Origin: JBEBGV01 sp040081265
GTDB lineage: Bacteria; Acidobacteriota; Vicinamibacteria; Vicinamibacterales; UBA2999
Length of the DNA: 64,000 bases
Reading direction: 5' to 3'
NCBI GenBank assembly: GCA_040081265.1
Contig: JBEBGV010000016.1
Location: 17,291 to 81,290 of the forward strand
Shown here in pieces: positions 8,326 through 16,749 of the stretch; positions within the stretch are counted from its first letter, which is position 1, and the number at the start of each line of letters is the position of its first letter. The translations under genes and the position numbers were made by a program. The notes under the pieces were generated by a model, which had not been told where the DNA came from, made no database searches, and was given only the letters and a program-made list of their open reading frames with translations.

Positions 8326-8886
8326 CTAAAGTCCACGGGTGACCGTGACCGTCGGCGAGACGGCTGCGCCGTTCGGCAACTGGTCGATCAGTCCTTCTTG
8401 CAGATGCCGCTCGGAAGAAACGACCTGTAGGGCAAACGCTTCGCCTTGCCCGATTTCGCCTTCACCGAATCGCGCCGCTCCGACGAACCTGCCGCCGGGG
8501 CCGGGTCGAAAACCCCCTCCAACCACGTAGCGATTACCGGTCGAGACGGACGTGACGACCACGTAGTGGGTCATGAACAGGAAAGGCGTGGTGCCACTCA
8601 CCGTTACGCTTCGCCCAACGGTCTCGCCTGCGTGAGGTAACTCGATCGACGGCGCCGCCAGGTGGCTCTTTGTCTCTGAACTCCCGGTAGCCCGCTCGAA
8701 GTAGATGAAGGCACCGAGAGTCAGTAGCAGGACTACCGCATACGGAACCCGGCGCAACCATTTGCTGGTTGGAACGCGAACAAATGATCCCGACGGTCCC
8801 TTACGGGTGCGGAGGAGATGTTTCAGCCAGATTCCCAACAGCCCTCCGCTCGCCGCTATCAACGCAGCCACCACTTGAGATGTCAT
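8326..8886 (-). CDS. membrane-anchored protein with an Ig-like domain (186 aa)
   Basis: Two N-terminal hydrophobic segments (VVAALIAASGGLLGIWL and YAVVLLLTLGAFIYF) are followed by an external part. This begins SIELPHAGETVGRSVTVSG and continues with a glycine-rich strand region (GNRYVVGGGFRPGPGGRF), like the Ig-like fold of the next gene. The start at 8886 was chosen because GGAGG lies 8 bases before it. The longer frame from 8904 would place that signal inside the gene. Probably acts at the cell surface. No named family is recognised. Confidence 0.75.
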   Translation of the reverse strand: MTSQVVAALIAASGGLLGIWLKHLLRTRKGPSGSFVRVPTSKWLRRVPYAVVLLLTLGAFIYFERATGSSETKSHLAAPSIELPHAGETVGRSVTVSGTTPFLFMTHYVVVTSVSTGNRYVVGGGFRPGPGGRFVGAARFGEGEIGQGEAFALQVVSSERHLQEGLIDQLPNGAAVSPTVTVTRGL

Positions 8887-8910
8887 GTGCCGGCCCTCCT
8901 TCATCTGCGG

Positions 8911-9582
8911 TTAGCGCAACGTGGCTAGCTTGACGCTAGTCGCCGAACTGGCGGAGATTGCCCAACGCTCCACCGCTTGATTGAGCTGAAAGCATCCAAA
9001 CACCGACGCAGACGGAAGCATCGCGAGTACAGCCGCCCGTCGAGTCTGGAAGGTTTCGAGCTCATGGGACGGATTGTCGGCTTTGGCTGGGCAGAGGACC
9101 ACCAAAACACCATTCCCGTCGTCAAGGCGGGAGGCCCGCCTACCGGTCTCGTCGCGCCCATCGGTCAGCAACAAGATTGGGCGGCTCTCGTTGGTGGCGC
9201 GAAGAAGGACGGCAGCCAGATTTGTCACACGCGCGGTCGGGGGCTTCACTTGAGAGAAGAGCTCTGTGAGGCTGCGACGTAACTCCCCACGTTGCGCACT
9301 AGCTCGCTGTTGATTCACGTGATCGATTCGCGATCGCCCCTCGCGAGAGGCCAGGGCTACTTTGTGTGATGGGGCTGACAGGACACCTTCGGAAAACAAG
9401 ACCACGTCGAAGCTTTTGACTAAGGGCGTGGCCATCGCGAGCAGCTCAATCAGGGATTGCTCTCTGACCTGCTTCTGATAGAGGCTGCCGGTTTCGTCGA
9501 ACATCACACTCTGGGCAGACGCAAGACTTGCCACCAAGAGCAGCAGAGGCGCAAGGGCAGTGGTTACGGCGAACCTTTTCAT
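8911..9582 (-). CDS. secreted VWA-like protein (223 aa)
   Basis: A signal peptide ends near ASLASAQ (residue 24). The mature chain opens with FDETGS (28-33), matching the metal-ion-dependent adhesion motif DxS/TxS of von Willebrand factor A domains. The later strand PILLLTDGRDETG fits the usual VWA TDG loop. Such domains bind protein partners through a metal ion, and here they would act outside the cytoplasm. AGGAG lies 8 bases before the ATG. Neighbours on both sides are envelope proteins in the same direction. Partner unknown. Confidence 0.75.
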   Translation of the reverse strand: MKRFAVTTALAPLLLLVASLASAQSVMFDETGSLYQKQVREQSLIELLAMATPLVKSFDVVLFSEGVLSAPSHKVALASREGRSRIDHVNQQRASAQRGELRRSLTELFSQVKPPTARVTNLAAVLLRATNESRPILLLTDGRDETGRRASRLDDGNGVLVVLCPAKADNPSHELETFQTRRAAVLAMLPSASVFGCFQLNQAVERWAISASSATSVKLATLR

Positions 9583-9594
9583 GTTGCTAGACTC

Positions 9595-10278
9595 CTAGTC
9601 GACGGTTACAGAAGGCTGAAGCTGGAAGGGTTGGACGACCTCTGAAGTTTCTTCTCCGAGTGCAATCAGTTGCGAGCGGAGGTCATCCTCGATTGCCGTG
9701 TAATCACGCGACCATCGGAACCCACGCTCTGCAGCTGCGGCAGTGGCGGCGACCAATGCAAGGCCGATCTCGGTGCCCATCAGAGCGACTCCTTCCCATC
9801 GGTCGGCGAGTCCAGCGAGTGGTGTCGCGGGGAGTCGCATGAGCAGCCAGAGACACAGCGGAATCGCGGTCAGCGTGGCGCAATAGACGACCAGTCGGTT
9901 TCCTGCCTTGAGGCGGTCAGGAAGTGGTAGCGCCGCGCACATCGTTCCTTCCGCGACGCGGCTGAGACATCCAAACAGGACCCACGCCGTCAGGATTACG
10001 GCAAGCGAAGGATCGGACAGGTACTGTTCGGTAACAAGGGTAGTAAAGATCGCTCCGCCGATAAGACCCGCGATCTTCGTGACGCGCATAGGTTCTACGA
10101 GGTCATCGTTCGGCTTGTGGATATGCGGATGGTGACCGGCGCGATCGTAGCCCTCGACGAGGCGCGCGACTCGAAGCGCATCTTGGGCATTCTTCTCTCG
10201 TCGTGCCTTTAGGTCTCGAACTTTGCGCTGGTGCTCGGTCTTTTCGAAGTCGGCGAATTCCTGTGGCCAGCTACTCAT
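9595..10278 (-). CDS. multi-pass membrane protein, first gene of the envelope cassette (227 aa)
   Basis: A charged helical N-terminus (KTEHQRKVRDLKARREKN) is followed by four likely membrane helices around residues 68-180 and a soluble acidic tail. The ATG at 10278 has a GGAG about 8 bases upstream and begins MSSWPQEF. The frame stays open to 10335, but that extension lacks a signal. It is followed after 12 bases by the VWA-like gene. No family recognised. A role as membrane base for the three downstream exported proteins is inference only. Confidence 0.7.
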   Translation of the reverse strand: MSSWPQEFADFEKTEHQRKVRDLKARREKNAQDALRVARLVEGYDRAGHHPHIHKPNDDLVEPMRVTKIAGLIGGAIFTTLVTEQYLSDPSLAVILTAWVLFGCLSRVAEGTMCAALPLPDRLKAGNRLVVYCATLTAIPLCLWLLMRLPATPLAGLADRWEGVALMGTEIGLALVAATAAAAERGFRWSRDYTAIEDDLRSQLIALGEETSEVVQPFQLQPSVTVD

Positions 10279-10596
10279 TACCTGCACTCCATGAATTTCC
10301 TGGTGTCCGGCGATTCGAGGATTGTACCGACACACCTGGCTTTGGTGTTTACAGGTATATTGAAATAGTTATACACATCAATATATTGCGTTGATCCAAC
10401 GCAAAGGGTATATTAGTGGTAGATCTTCAAGACTTTTGTTCTTCACACCGACACCTTTCTCACCAGCGCACTCGCATCCGGCCTCTGGGCGGGGTTGAGC
10501 GTCTGTCCACGGTGAGCCACGAAATTTCTACTTGAACTGTCCGCGTTCCTATCCAGAACGGCGGGGAGTCTCTAATCCGAATGAGAGGAAAGGCCG
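10279..10596. other. 318-bp divergent intergenic region
   Basis: It lies between the leftward envelope cassette and the rightward toxin-antitoxin genes. The section 10345-10430 is strikingly AT-rich and contains a dyad and a promoter candidate (separate entry). The remainder to 10596 shows no gene. A promoter for the leftward cassette is expected here but I could not assign one. Confidence 0.5.
10386..10414 (+). promoter_or_regulatory. promoter overlapped by a perfect dyad operator
   Basis: TTGCGT (10386-10391) and TATATT (10409-10414) are separated by 17 bases, the standard spacing for a housekeeping promoter. A perfect 8-bp inverted repeat, TTGCGTTG-ATC-CAACGCAA (10386-10404), covers the -35 box and most of the spacer, the layout of a repressor site. 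The downstream ribbon-helix-helix antitoxin is the natural candidate for binding, as autoregulation is usual for such modules. The double-HTH protein at 11574 is another. The leader to the first ORF would be about 175 bases. Confidence 0.55.
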
Positions 10597-10665
10597 ATGT
10601 ACCAATCAGGTATTCGTCTTGCTACATACGTCGTTGACTGCTCAGATGAGGGGGTGCTAGAGTGA
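10597..10665 (+). CDS. possible 22-codon leader ORF coupled to the antitoxin gene
   Basis: ATG at 10597 is preceded by AGAGGAAAGG. It encodes 22 residues (starts MYQSGIRLATYVV) and stops at TGA 10663-10665, overlapping the antitoxin start in a GTGA. The overlap suggests translational coupling. The antitoxin also has its own GAGGGGG signal inside this ORF. It could be a leader peptide or chance. Confidence 0.3.
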   Translation: MYQSGIRLATYVVDCSDEGVLE

Positions 10666-11015
10666 CTGGTTTTTCGACCTCGTCGAGGACCAAGGTGGTC
10701 CGAGCAAAGGAAACGAGGACTAGCCGGCGGAGACTGAATGTGCTAACGGCCCAGAAGGTGATCCTTCAAGTAGAGCGGCGTCTGCTCGATCGAGCTGATC
10801 AGGTCGCCACGGAGCTCCAATTCAATCGAAGTCGGTTTTTCAGAGCGGCAGTGCAAGAAAAGATCGAGAGATTCGAGAAGGATCGCCTCGATGCCGAGCT
10901 TCGCGAAGGCTATCAGGCCATGAGCGAGCTTCGCCTTCGTGAGCATCGCGACTTGGAGGGCCTTACCTCCGACATGCTCGCAACTGAACGAACAGACTCC
11001 TCTAACGTCGGTTGA
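10662..11015 (+). CDS. ribbon-helix-helix antitoxin of a MazEF-type module
   Basis: A 117-residue protein. After a basic N-terminal extension comes a ribbon-helix-helix DNA-binding pattern: strand KVILQV, helix RLLDRADQVATEL, turn NRSRF, helix FRAAVQEKIERF. An acidic C-terminal tail should bind the toxin. It neutralises the endoribonuclease encoded next and probably represses the operon. GTG start with GAGGGGG about 8 bases upstream. The last four bases overlap the toxin gene, as is typical. Its basic first 35 residues are longer than usual for the family. Confidence 0.8.
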   Translation: MTGFSTSSRTKVVRAKETRTSRRRLNVLTAQKVILQVERRLLDRADQVATELQFNRSRFFRAAVQEKIERFEKDRLDAELREGYQAMSELRLREHRDLEGLTSDMLATERTDSSNVG

Positions 11016-11359
11016 TTACATACGTTAGGGGTACCGTCGTCGTAGTACGGCTTGACCCACGGGAGGGTGCCGAGAAGAAAGGGACCCGCCCGTGTCTCGT
11101 CGTGCAGAACGATCGAGGAAACGAGTCGTCTCCCCTCACGATCGTTGTGCCATTTACGGATCGCAGGAACATCCGCCGGATGTATCCGTTCCTGGTCGCT
11201 GTATCGGCGAGGGAAGGCGGGCTCGAGCTAGACAGCGTTGTCGACTGCGGTCAAATCATGACAATCGACCGTGGGCGCATCGTTCAAGTGCGTGGAGTGG
11301 TCACTGAGCGAACGATGAAGGAAGTTGACGATGCCCTGCGCGTTTCGCTTAGCCTCTAG
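11012..11359 (+). CDS. mazF: MazF/PemK-type endoribonuclease toxin
   Basis: A 115-residue protein with the family layout. RGTVVVVRLDPREGAEKKGTRPCLVVQND holds the conserved beta strand and the RP-LVVQND block, and VDCGQIMTIDRGRIV is the typical second block. These toxins cut mRNA at short motifs and slow growth. The TTG start at 11012 overlaps the antitoxin stop by 4 bases (TTGA). An intrinsic terminator follows 15 bases after the stop. The pair is a complete module and likely stabilises the island. Confidence 0.92.
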   Translation: MITYVRGTVVVVRLDPREGAEKKGTRPCLVVQNDRGNESSPLTIVVPFTDRRNIRRMYPFLVAVSAREGGLELDSVVDCGQIMTIDRGRIVQVRGVVTERTMKEVDDALRVSLSL

Positions 11360-11373
11360 TCTGTGTAGTCCCG

Positions 11374-11400
11374 AATCGCGCCATCAAGCGCGATTTTTTT
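11374..11400 (+). terminator. rho-independent terminator of the toxin-antitoxin operon
   Basis: An 8-bp stem, AATCGCGC (11374-11381) with GCGCGATT (11388-11395), has a CATCAA loop and runs into seven T residues (11394-11400). It directly follows mazF. Confidence 0.9.
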
Positions 11401-11573
11401 GGAGGAAGAGAGTTTGAGGCTACTGAGTGTTCACGTCGTTCATCTGGAACCCAAGGGCCTTACCTCAAGTGAAACGATGGAAGCCGGGGAACATAGAGTC
11501 AACGGCGATGGATTGGGCGCTCATGCAGGACACAAAAAATTGAGATGGGCTCTCGCCTCTTCCCTTTTTCTGC

Positions 11574-11945
11574 TCACGTTCCAGCTCTGTGCCTGACCAC
11601 TAAGTGAATAGTAGCTAGGCGGATACCGGAAGGCTCGGCCTGGCCGGTTTCCCACAGCCACAGCGTTCTCGACGAGATGCCAATTCGCTTAGCCATGGCG
11701 GGTTGAGACAACCCGAGCGTCTCCCGGTAGCGAGCCAGCTCCTCACACAACGTGCTCGGCTTCGGCCGAGGGTCATAGCCCAAAAAAGCTAGAACCAGGG
11801 GGAAGCAGGAAACCGTCGGTTCACACTTTCGAGACTCCCATCTCTGGACTGAAGCCTTCTTCACACCGATCTGGCGAGCAGCCTCCCTCTGCGTGAGCCC
11901 CAAGTCCAACCGCCGCTTCTTGATGTGATCACCTAAGTGCTTCAT
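11574..11945 (-). CDS. double XRE-type helix-turn-helix regulator (123 aa)
   Basis: Two HTH units are visible: LGLTQREAARQIGVKKASVQRWE (about residues 16-38) and LGLSQPAMAKRIGISSRTLWLWE (about 82-104). They are separated by the FLGYDPRP linker typical of a small XRE family. The ATG at 11945 (MKHLGDHIKKRR) fits the family start. The open frame reaching 12011 runs into unrelated sequence. It faces the toxin-antitoxin operon and is the last intact gene before the putative island boundary. Target sites unknown; the dyad at 10386-10404 is one candidate. Confidence 0.85.
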   Translation of the reverse strand: MKHLGDHIKKRRLDLGLTQREAARQIGVKKASVQRWESRKCEPTVSCFPLVLAFLGYDPRPKPSTLCEELARYRETLGLSQPAMAKRIGISSRTLWLWETGQAEPSGIRLATIHLVVRHRAGT

Positions 11946-11989
11946 CTGCTTGGGGTAAGCCGTTGATTGCCATGATGTCTTGAGGGTAA

Positions 11990-12277
11990 TCCGGCAAAAG
12001 GGCAAACCCACGCCCTGGAAAACTGGCGGACGCAGAGCTGCATTTCACCGAAGGCGCGCTCGATGGCCTGAAACTGATCGGCTTCGGAGTCTGGGAGCGG
12101 CGGAACGGCAACGGAAGGAACGTGACGTTCCCGGCGCGGCAATATCAGGTCAACGGCGAACGCCGGAGTTTTGCGCTGCTCCGCCCGGTCACCGACGCGA
12201 CGTCTCAGGAGAAGGTTCGCGACCTCATCCTGCAGGCCTATGCCGACCACGAGCTGCAGATGGCGATCACGTCGTGA
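11990..12277 (+). pseudogene. gene fragment lacking its start
   Basis: A 95-codon open frame follows a stop at 11987-11989 and ends at TGA 12275-12277. It reads like a real protein (AELHFTEGALDGLKLIGFGVW, then NVTFPARQYQVNGERRSFALL, then VRDLILQAYADHEL). There is no ATG, and the only GTG is mid-protein. Base composition matches the GC-rich side. The pattern recalls a small single-domain family often found on mobile elements, perhaps SpoVG-like, but I cannot name it. Most simply it is the 3' part of a gene whose start was removed when the island arrived. A rare non-standard start cannot be excluded. Confidence 0.55.
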
Positions 12278-12282
12278 AGGGC

Positions 12283-14028
12283 TCAGTTGAGGATCGGAAG
12301 GAGTCTGGCGTTCTCCTTGTGCCGCTTTGGCGGCAAGGTCGACTCCTCGCGCATGCCCTTCTCGAACTCGGTTCGAAAGAAGCTGTCCTTCATCCCGCCG
12401 TCGATGATGTCCCACGGCAGGACGGGATCTGTCGAGCGGTCACGGAAGACATAGAAGTCGGCGTCGACGCCGGTTTCGGCGACAGCGGCGCGCCATTGTC
12501 CCCCGTTCCGCTCGGCAGCCTCGATGGCCGGAGCGACGCGTCTGTCGCCAAGCGAGAGCAGCGCCTGATAAAACGAGTGCCGCTCGGACTTGATGTTGAA
12601 AAAGACGTTGTCGATGTCCGCAAGAAGCGAGCGCAACTTCTTGATCTTGCGGTCAATCGATCGGTCGTCCTCCATCGGCAGCCATTGATACGCCGTGCCC
12701 GGCTTGGGGACGAGCGGGTTCACGCTGCCAACGATGCGCCCGATCTGGCCACGGGTGCGGGCGTGGAAGAGCATCCTCTCACGCAATCCAAGAGCGAGTT
12801 CCCGAATCGCCTCAAGGTCTTCGTCGGTCTCGGTCGGCAGCCCGATCATGAAGTACAGCTTCAGATTCTCGAATCCGGACGCGAAGATCAGCTCTGCGGC
12901 AGCGAGAATTTCGTCGTTGGTGATCGTCTTGTTGATCACCCGGCGGAGGCGATCGGACCCTGTCTCCGGCGCGATCGTCACGGTGCGCTCACCGCTTTCG
13001 CGCAGCAACCTCAGGATGGTCGGGGTCAGATCATCAAGCCGCAGCGATGCCGGACTGATGGCGTAGCCCATGGTCACCAGTCCCTGGAGGATGTCTTCGA
13101 TCCGCGGGTGGTCACAGAGCGCGATCGAGACGAGTCCAGCTCGCGAGGAGTGGGGCCTCGCCCGCTCCGCAAGTTCCATGATCCGTTCGAACGGAAACGC
13201 GCGAACAGGCAGGTAGTTGTAGCCGGCCCAGCAGAACCGACAGAGATTGGCGCAACCCCGGACAACTTCCACAAGGAACCGCGAGCCGAACTCGGTCTCC
13301 GGTGTGAAGATCGTGGTGGCGGGCGGGTCGACGGCGTCGGTCGTTTTGAGGGCCGCTTTACGAACAACGGGCGGCGCCCCAGTGCCAGGCTTTGGCACGA
13401 ACGCTTTGATCCGTCCGATCTCGTCATAGTGGACGTCGTAGAAGGACGGGATGTAGAACCCGCGCTCCGCCGTCAGGAGGCGGAGCAACTCGTCTCGATC
13501 GGACGCGGCCTTGAAGGCGGTCAGGAGGGACGGAACCAGTGCCTCTCCTTCCCCCGCCGCGATCACGTCGGCAAATGGCGCGAGGGGCTCGGGGTTCACG
13601 AACGTCACGGCGCCGCCAATCATCACGAGCGGATCGTGATGGGTGCGGACATCGGCCCGTGGCGCAAGCCCGGCGAGCCTGAGCAGCGACACGACGTTGG
13701 TGTAATCCCATTCAAACGACACCGAGAACGCCAGGATGTCGAACTCACGGACCGGTGTCTGCGACTCGATGGTCAGGAGTGGGGCGCCGGTGCGCACCTG
13801 CTCGGCAAGCTCCGTCTTGGGGGGCAGGAACACCCGCTCGCAGACGATGCCATCCTCCTGATTGAACAGCTTGTACATCGTCTGGAAGCCGAGGTTCGAC
13901 ATGCCGACGAAGTACGTGTTGGGGAAGGCCAGCGCAATGCGCAGCCGGCCGCCGTGGGGCTTCCGCACGTACCCCACTTCCTTGGCAAGAAGCTGAAGGG
14001 CGCGCTCTCGCTGCGGCCATTGAGTCAT
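12283..14028 (-). CDS. B12-binding-type radical SAM protein (TIGR03960-like)
   Basis: A 581-residue protein. The N-terminal half (about 30-190) is the B12-binding-like domain (RIALAFPNTYFVGMSNLGFQT, IGGAVTFVNPEPLAPF). The radical SAM core starts near 250 with the iron-sulfur motif C259-xxx-C263-xx-C266, followed by ETGSDRLRRVINK and the LKLYFMIGLPTETDED strand-loop. Homologs often sit before or are fused to a TIGR03936 domain, which is absent here. Substrate unknown; an RNA- or protein-modifying role is plausible. It lies downstream of ftsZ in the same direction, 142 bases away, and converges with the gene fragment at 11990-12277. Confidence 0.88.
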   Translation of the reverse strand: MTQWPQRERALQLLAKEVGYVRKPHGGRLRIALAFPNTYFVGMSNLGFQTMYKLFNQEDGIVCERVFLPPKTELAEQVRTGAPLLTIESQTPVREFDILAFSVSFEWDYTNVVSLLRLAGLAPRADVRTHHDPLVMIGGAVTFVNPEPLAPFADVIAAGEGEALVPSLLTAFKAASDRDELLRLLTAERGFYIPSFYDVHYDEIGRIKAFVPKPGTGAPPVVRKAALKTTDAVDPPATTIFTPETEFGSRFLVEVVRGCANLCRFCWAGYNYLPVRAFPFERIMELAERARPHSSRAGLVSIALCDHPRIEDILQGLVTMGYAISPASLRLDDLTPTILRLLRESGERTVTIAPETGSDRLRRVINKTITNDEILAAAELIFASGFENLKLYFMIGLPTETDEDLEAIRELALGLRERMLFHARTRGQIGRIVGSVNPLVPKPGTAYQWLPMEDDRSIDRKIKKLRSLLADIDNVFFNIKSERHSFYQALLSLGDRRVAPAIEAAERNGGQWRAAVAETGVDADFYVFRDRSTDPVLPWDIIDGGMKDSFFRTEFEKGMREESTLPPKRHKENARLLPILN

Positions 14029-14170
14029 TGAAATGCGCGGTGACGGTGCCGCCAGACGCCTGGCACTCGGCGTCGGAGCCGGACGAGATTACATACGCGA
14101 GCTCCAGCTGGTTCGCCGTCGCTCGCGTGTGCCGTGGGTGTTCTTAGTGTACCACCGCGCCGCTGGGACC

Positions 14171-15463
14171 TCAGTTCTGACGCCGCAGAAACGCCGGAAT
14201 ATCGAGAGGAGAGGCCTCCGCGCCATCGTCGGGTGAGGTCGAGCTGTTCGGACCAAGCCCAGCCGTCGCGGCCAGGTCCAACGCCGGACGCCGCCCCAGG
14301 CCCACGTCCACTCGGACCGACGCCAGGGTCGCCGCCGGCACAGCCGTCGGGACCGTCTCCAGTGGCCGCGGCAGGTTCTCATAGCTGGTCATGTCGACCG
14401 GAGTCCTGTACCCGCCGGACGTGGCAGGCTGCCTCAGCAGCTCATTACGCGCAGGCGTATGAACTCTTCCGTCTGCCCGGTCGAACCCGGTCGCAATCAC
14501 CGTGATCTTCACCTTGCCGACGAGCGTGGGATCGACAACGGCGCCGAAGATGATGTTGGCGTCCTCATGCGCAGCTTCCTGGATAACGCAGGAGGCGTCG
14601 TTGATTTCCATCAGCGACATGTCGGGCCCGCCGGTCACATTGATGATCACGCCGCGGGCGCCGTTGACCGAACTGTCCTCGAGCAGCGGACTGGCAATCG
14701 CCTTCTGCGCCGCCTCCATGGCTCGACCCGCGCCCTCGCCCATACCGGTGCCCATCATCGCCACGCCCATGCCGGACATGATGGTCTTGACGTCGGCGAA
14801 GTCGAGGTTGATGAGACCGGGCACGAGAATCAAGTCCGAAATGCCCTGAATCGCCTGGCGCAACACGTCGTCGGCCATGGTAAACGCGTCGGTGAACGAC
14901 GTGCTCTGGTCGATGATCGAGAGCAGCCGCTCGTTGGGAATCGTGATGACTGTGTCGACACACTCGCGGAGCGCGTCGATTCCGGCTTCAGCCTGTCTGG
15001 CGCGCTTGCGTCCCTCGAACTTGAATGGCTTGGTGACCACGGCAATGGTCAGGGCGCCGAGCTCGGTGCCCAGGCTGGCAATGACCGGGGCTGCCCCGGT
15101 TCCGGTGCCCCCGCCCAGGCCGGTCGTCACGAAGATCATGTCGGCGCCCGACAACGCCTGGATGATCGAGTCGGTGTCCTCGAGCGCCGCCTGCCGGCCG
15201 ATGTTGGGGTCTGCGCCCGCACCCAGGCCCTTGGTGAGCTTGGTGCCGATCTGCAGTTTCAAGGCGGCCTTGTTGTGATCAAGCGCCTGCACATCGGTAT
15301 TGGCGACGATGAACTCGACGCCGCTCAGGCCGCAGGTGACCATCCGGTTGACGGCGTTGCCTCCGCCACCACCGACGCCCACCACTTTGATCTTCGCGCC
15401 GCGCCGTGCCTCCGGCTCGATTACCATGCGAAGTCCTTCCGCCTCTCGGGGGCGTGGTCCCAT
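14171..15463 (-). CDS. ftsZ: cell division protein FtsZ
   Basis: A tubulin-like GTPase that polymerises into the division ring. Visible motifs: glycine-rich start [18 protein letters not shown] (25-41), signature GGGTGTG (117-123), T7-like loop [11 protein letters not shown], a long variable linker and the C-terminal tip [11 protein letters not shown] that binds FtsA. The ATG at 15463 is chosen because AAGGAGG stands 5 bases upstream. The frame open to 15526 overlaps ftsA and lacks such a signal. The product has 430 residues. Last gene of the dcw cluster. Confidence 0.97.
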   Translation of the reverse strand: MGPRPREAEGLRMVIEPEARRGAKIKVVGVGGGGGNAVNRMVTCGLSGVEFIVANTDVQALDHNKAALKLQIGTKLTKGLGAGADPNIGRQAALEDTDSIIQALSGADMIFVTTGLGGGTGTGAAPVIASLGTELGALTIAVVTKPFKFEGRKRARQAEAGIDALRECVDTVITIPNERLLSIIDQSTSFTDAFTMADDVLRQAIQGISDLILVPGLINLDFADVKTIMSGMGVAMMGTGMGEGAGRAMEAAQKAIASPLLEDSSVNGARGVIINVTGGPDMSLMEINDASCVIQEAAHEDANIIFGAVVDPTLVGKVKITVIATGFDRADGRVHTPARNELLRQPATSGGYRTPVDMTSYENLPRPLETVPTAVPAATLASVRVDVGLGRRPALDLAATAGLGPNSSTSPDDGAEASPLDIPAFLRRQN

Positions 15464-15522
15464 CGATACCTCCTTCTCCGTTACAACGTCCACTGCTTGA
15501 CTCGTGCGTCCTGAGCCCAGGC

Positions 15523-16749
15523 TCACGACGCGCCGAGGAATCCCTTGAACAAACCCTGAAGCTGTCGCCAGAGCACGCCGCCCTTCGGCTGTCCCGCCGG
15601 GCGGTTGCGGTGCCCGTAGAGCACGGTGCCCACAGCTGTCGCAAACGTCGGCGTGCCAATGTGGTCGGACAAACCGCCGACGCCGGAAGGCACCCCGCGC
15701 CTGATGGGCAGGTCGAAGATCTGTTCGGCGATCTCCGGCATGCCTTCGAGGATCGAGCCGCCACCGGTGAGCACAATCCCCGAGTTGAGCGACTTCTCGT
15801 AGCCGGCCTTGCTGATCTCATCCCACACCAGGTGGAACATCTCCTCAGCTCGCGGCTGGAGAATCTCGGACAGGATGCGGCGAGCCATCAGGCGTGGACG
15901 ACGACCGCCCACGCTGGCGACCTCGATGGTCTCTTCTTCATCAACCATCGACGACAACGCGCAGCCGTGTTTCCGTTTCACTTTCTCGGCATCCGGCATC
16001 GGCGTTCGAAGCCCGACGGCAATGTCGCTGGTGAAGTGATCACCCCCGACCGGTACGACTCCGGTGTGCCACAGGCTGCCACGCTCGAAGATGGCGATGG
16101 CGGCGGTGCCGCCGCCAATGTCCACGAGCGCCACTCCCAGATCCTTCTCGTCCTGTGTCAACACCGATTCGGACGCCGCCAGCTGCTCAATCACCATTCC
16201 GGATACGTTGACGCCAGCCCGGTTCACACACGCGATGATGTTCTGCTGGGCCGAGATTGCGCCGGTCACCACGTGAACGTTGACCTCCAGCCGCGCGCCG
16301 GTCATGCCGACCGGTGCGCCGATGCCGTCCTGGTCGTCGACCACGAAGTCCTGGGGCAGCACGTGCAGCGTCTCACGCCCGCTCGGGAGGGTCACCTGAC
16401 CGGCGGTCTCAATAGCCCGCTTGACGTCCTCCCGTGAAATTTCGCGGTTCCTGCCCGCCACCGTCACTACACCCCGACTGTTGAAGCCCCTGATGTGCTG
16501 GTTGGACACCGCGAGATGCACTGAGTCGATCTCGATGCCGGCCATCAGCTCGGCCTCCTCGATCGCCTTCTTGATCGATTCGACGGCCGCCTCGAGGTTC
16601 ACGACCACGCCGCGCTTGATGCCGCGGGACTCGGCCATGCCGATCCCCACGATGTCGACCGAGTCATCGTCAAGGGTGTCGCCGACTACCGCACATACGT
16701 TGGACGTGCCGATGTCCAGGCCGACGAGATAGCGCTCCCTGTTGCTCAC
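15523..16749 (-). CDS. ftsA: cell division protein FtsA
   Basis: A 408-residue actin-fold ATPase that tethers FtsZ to the membrane. The phosphate-binding [15 protein letters not shown] lies near residue 9, [13 protein letters not shown] is the second phosphate loop, and [12 protein letters not shown] the adenosine motif. The C-terminus [12 protein letters not shown] fits an amphipathic membrane-targeting helix. The GTG start overlaps the ftsQ stop by one base. Confidence 0.96.
   Translation of the reverse strand: MSNRERYLVGLDIGTSNVCAVVGDTLDDDSVDIVGIGMAESRGIKRGVVVNLEAAVESIKKAIEEAELMAGIEIDSVHLAVSNQHIRGFNSRGVVTVAGRNREISREDVKRAIETAGQVTLPSGRETLHVLPQDFVVDDQDGIGAPVGMTGARLEVNVHVVTGAISAQQNIIACVNRAGVNVSGMVIEQLAASESVLTQDEKDLGVALVDIGGGTAAIAIFERGSLWHTGVVPVGGDHFTSDIAVGLRTPMPDAEKVKRKHGCALSSMVDEEETIEVASVGGRRPRLMARRILSEILQPRAEEMFHLVWDEISKAGYEKSLNSGIVLTGGGSILEGMPEIAEQIFDLPIRRGVPSGVGGLSDHIGTPTFATAVGTVLYGHRNRPAGQPKGGVLWRQLQGLFKGFLGAS

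Noticed and set aside
11414..11596. Possible small plus-strand ORF after the mazF terminator, with GGAGGAAG before a TTG
   Set aside because: It uses a TTG start, lies behind a terminator with no promoter seen, overlaps the HTH gene end and has no recognisable pattern. Possible but not supported.
1..12277. tRNA gene or att repeat at the island edge
   Set aside because: No tRNA-like cloverleaf or repeated edge sequence was seen at 11,900-12,300, and the left edge lies outside the window.
11980..14031. 683-residue plus-strand frame opposite the radical SAM gene
   Set aside because: It is the antisense of a gene with a clear CxxxCxxC motif. The translation is Arg/Gly/His-rich without any domain pattern.
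14041..14070. Short palindrome GCCAG-ACGC-CTGGC after the ftsZ gene
   Set aside because: Only a 5-bp stem and no T tract, so not reported as a terminator.
14459..15514. 351-residue plus-strand frame opposite ftsZ
   Set aside because: A shadow caused by high GC at codon position 3; the minus strand encodes unmistakable FtsZ.
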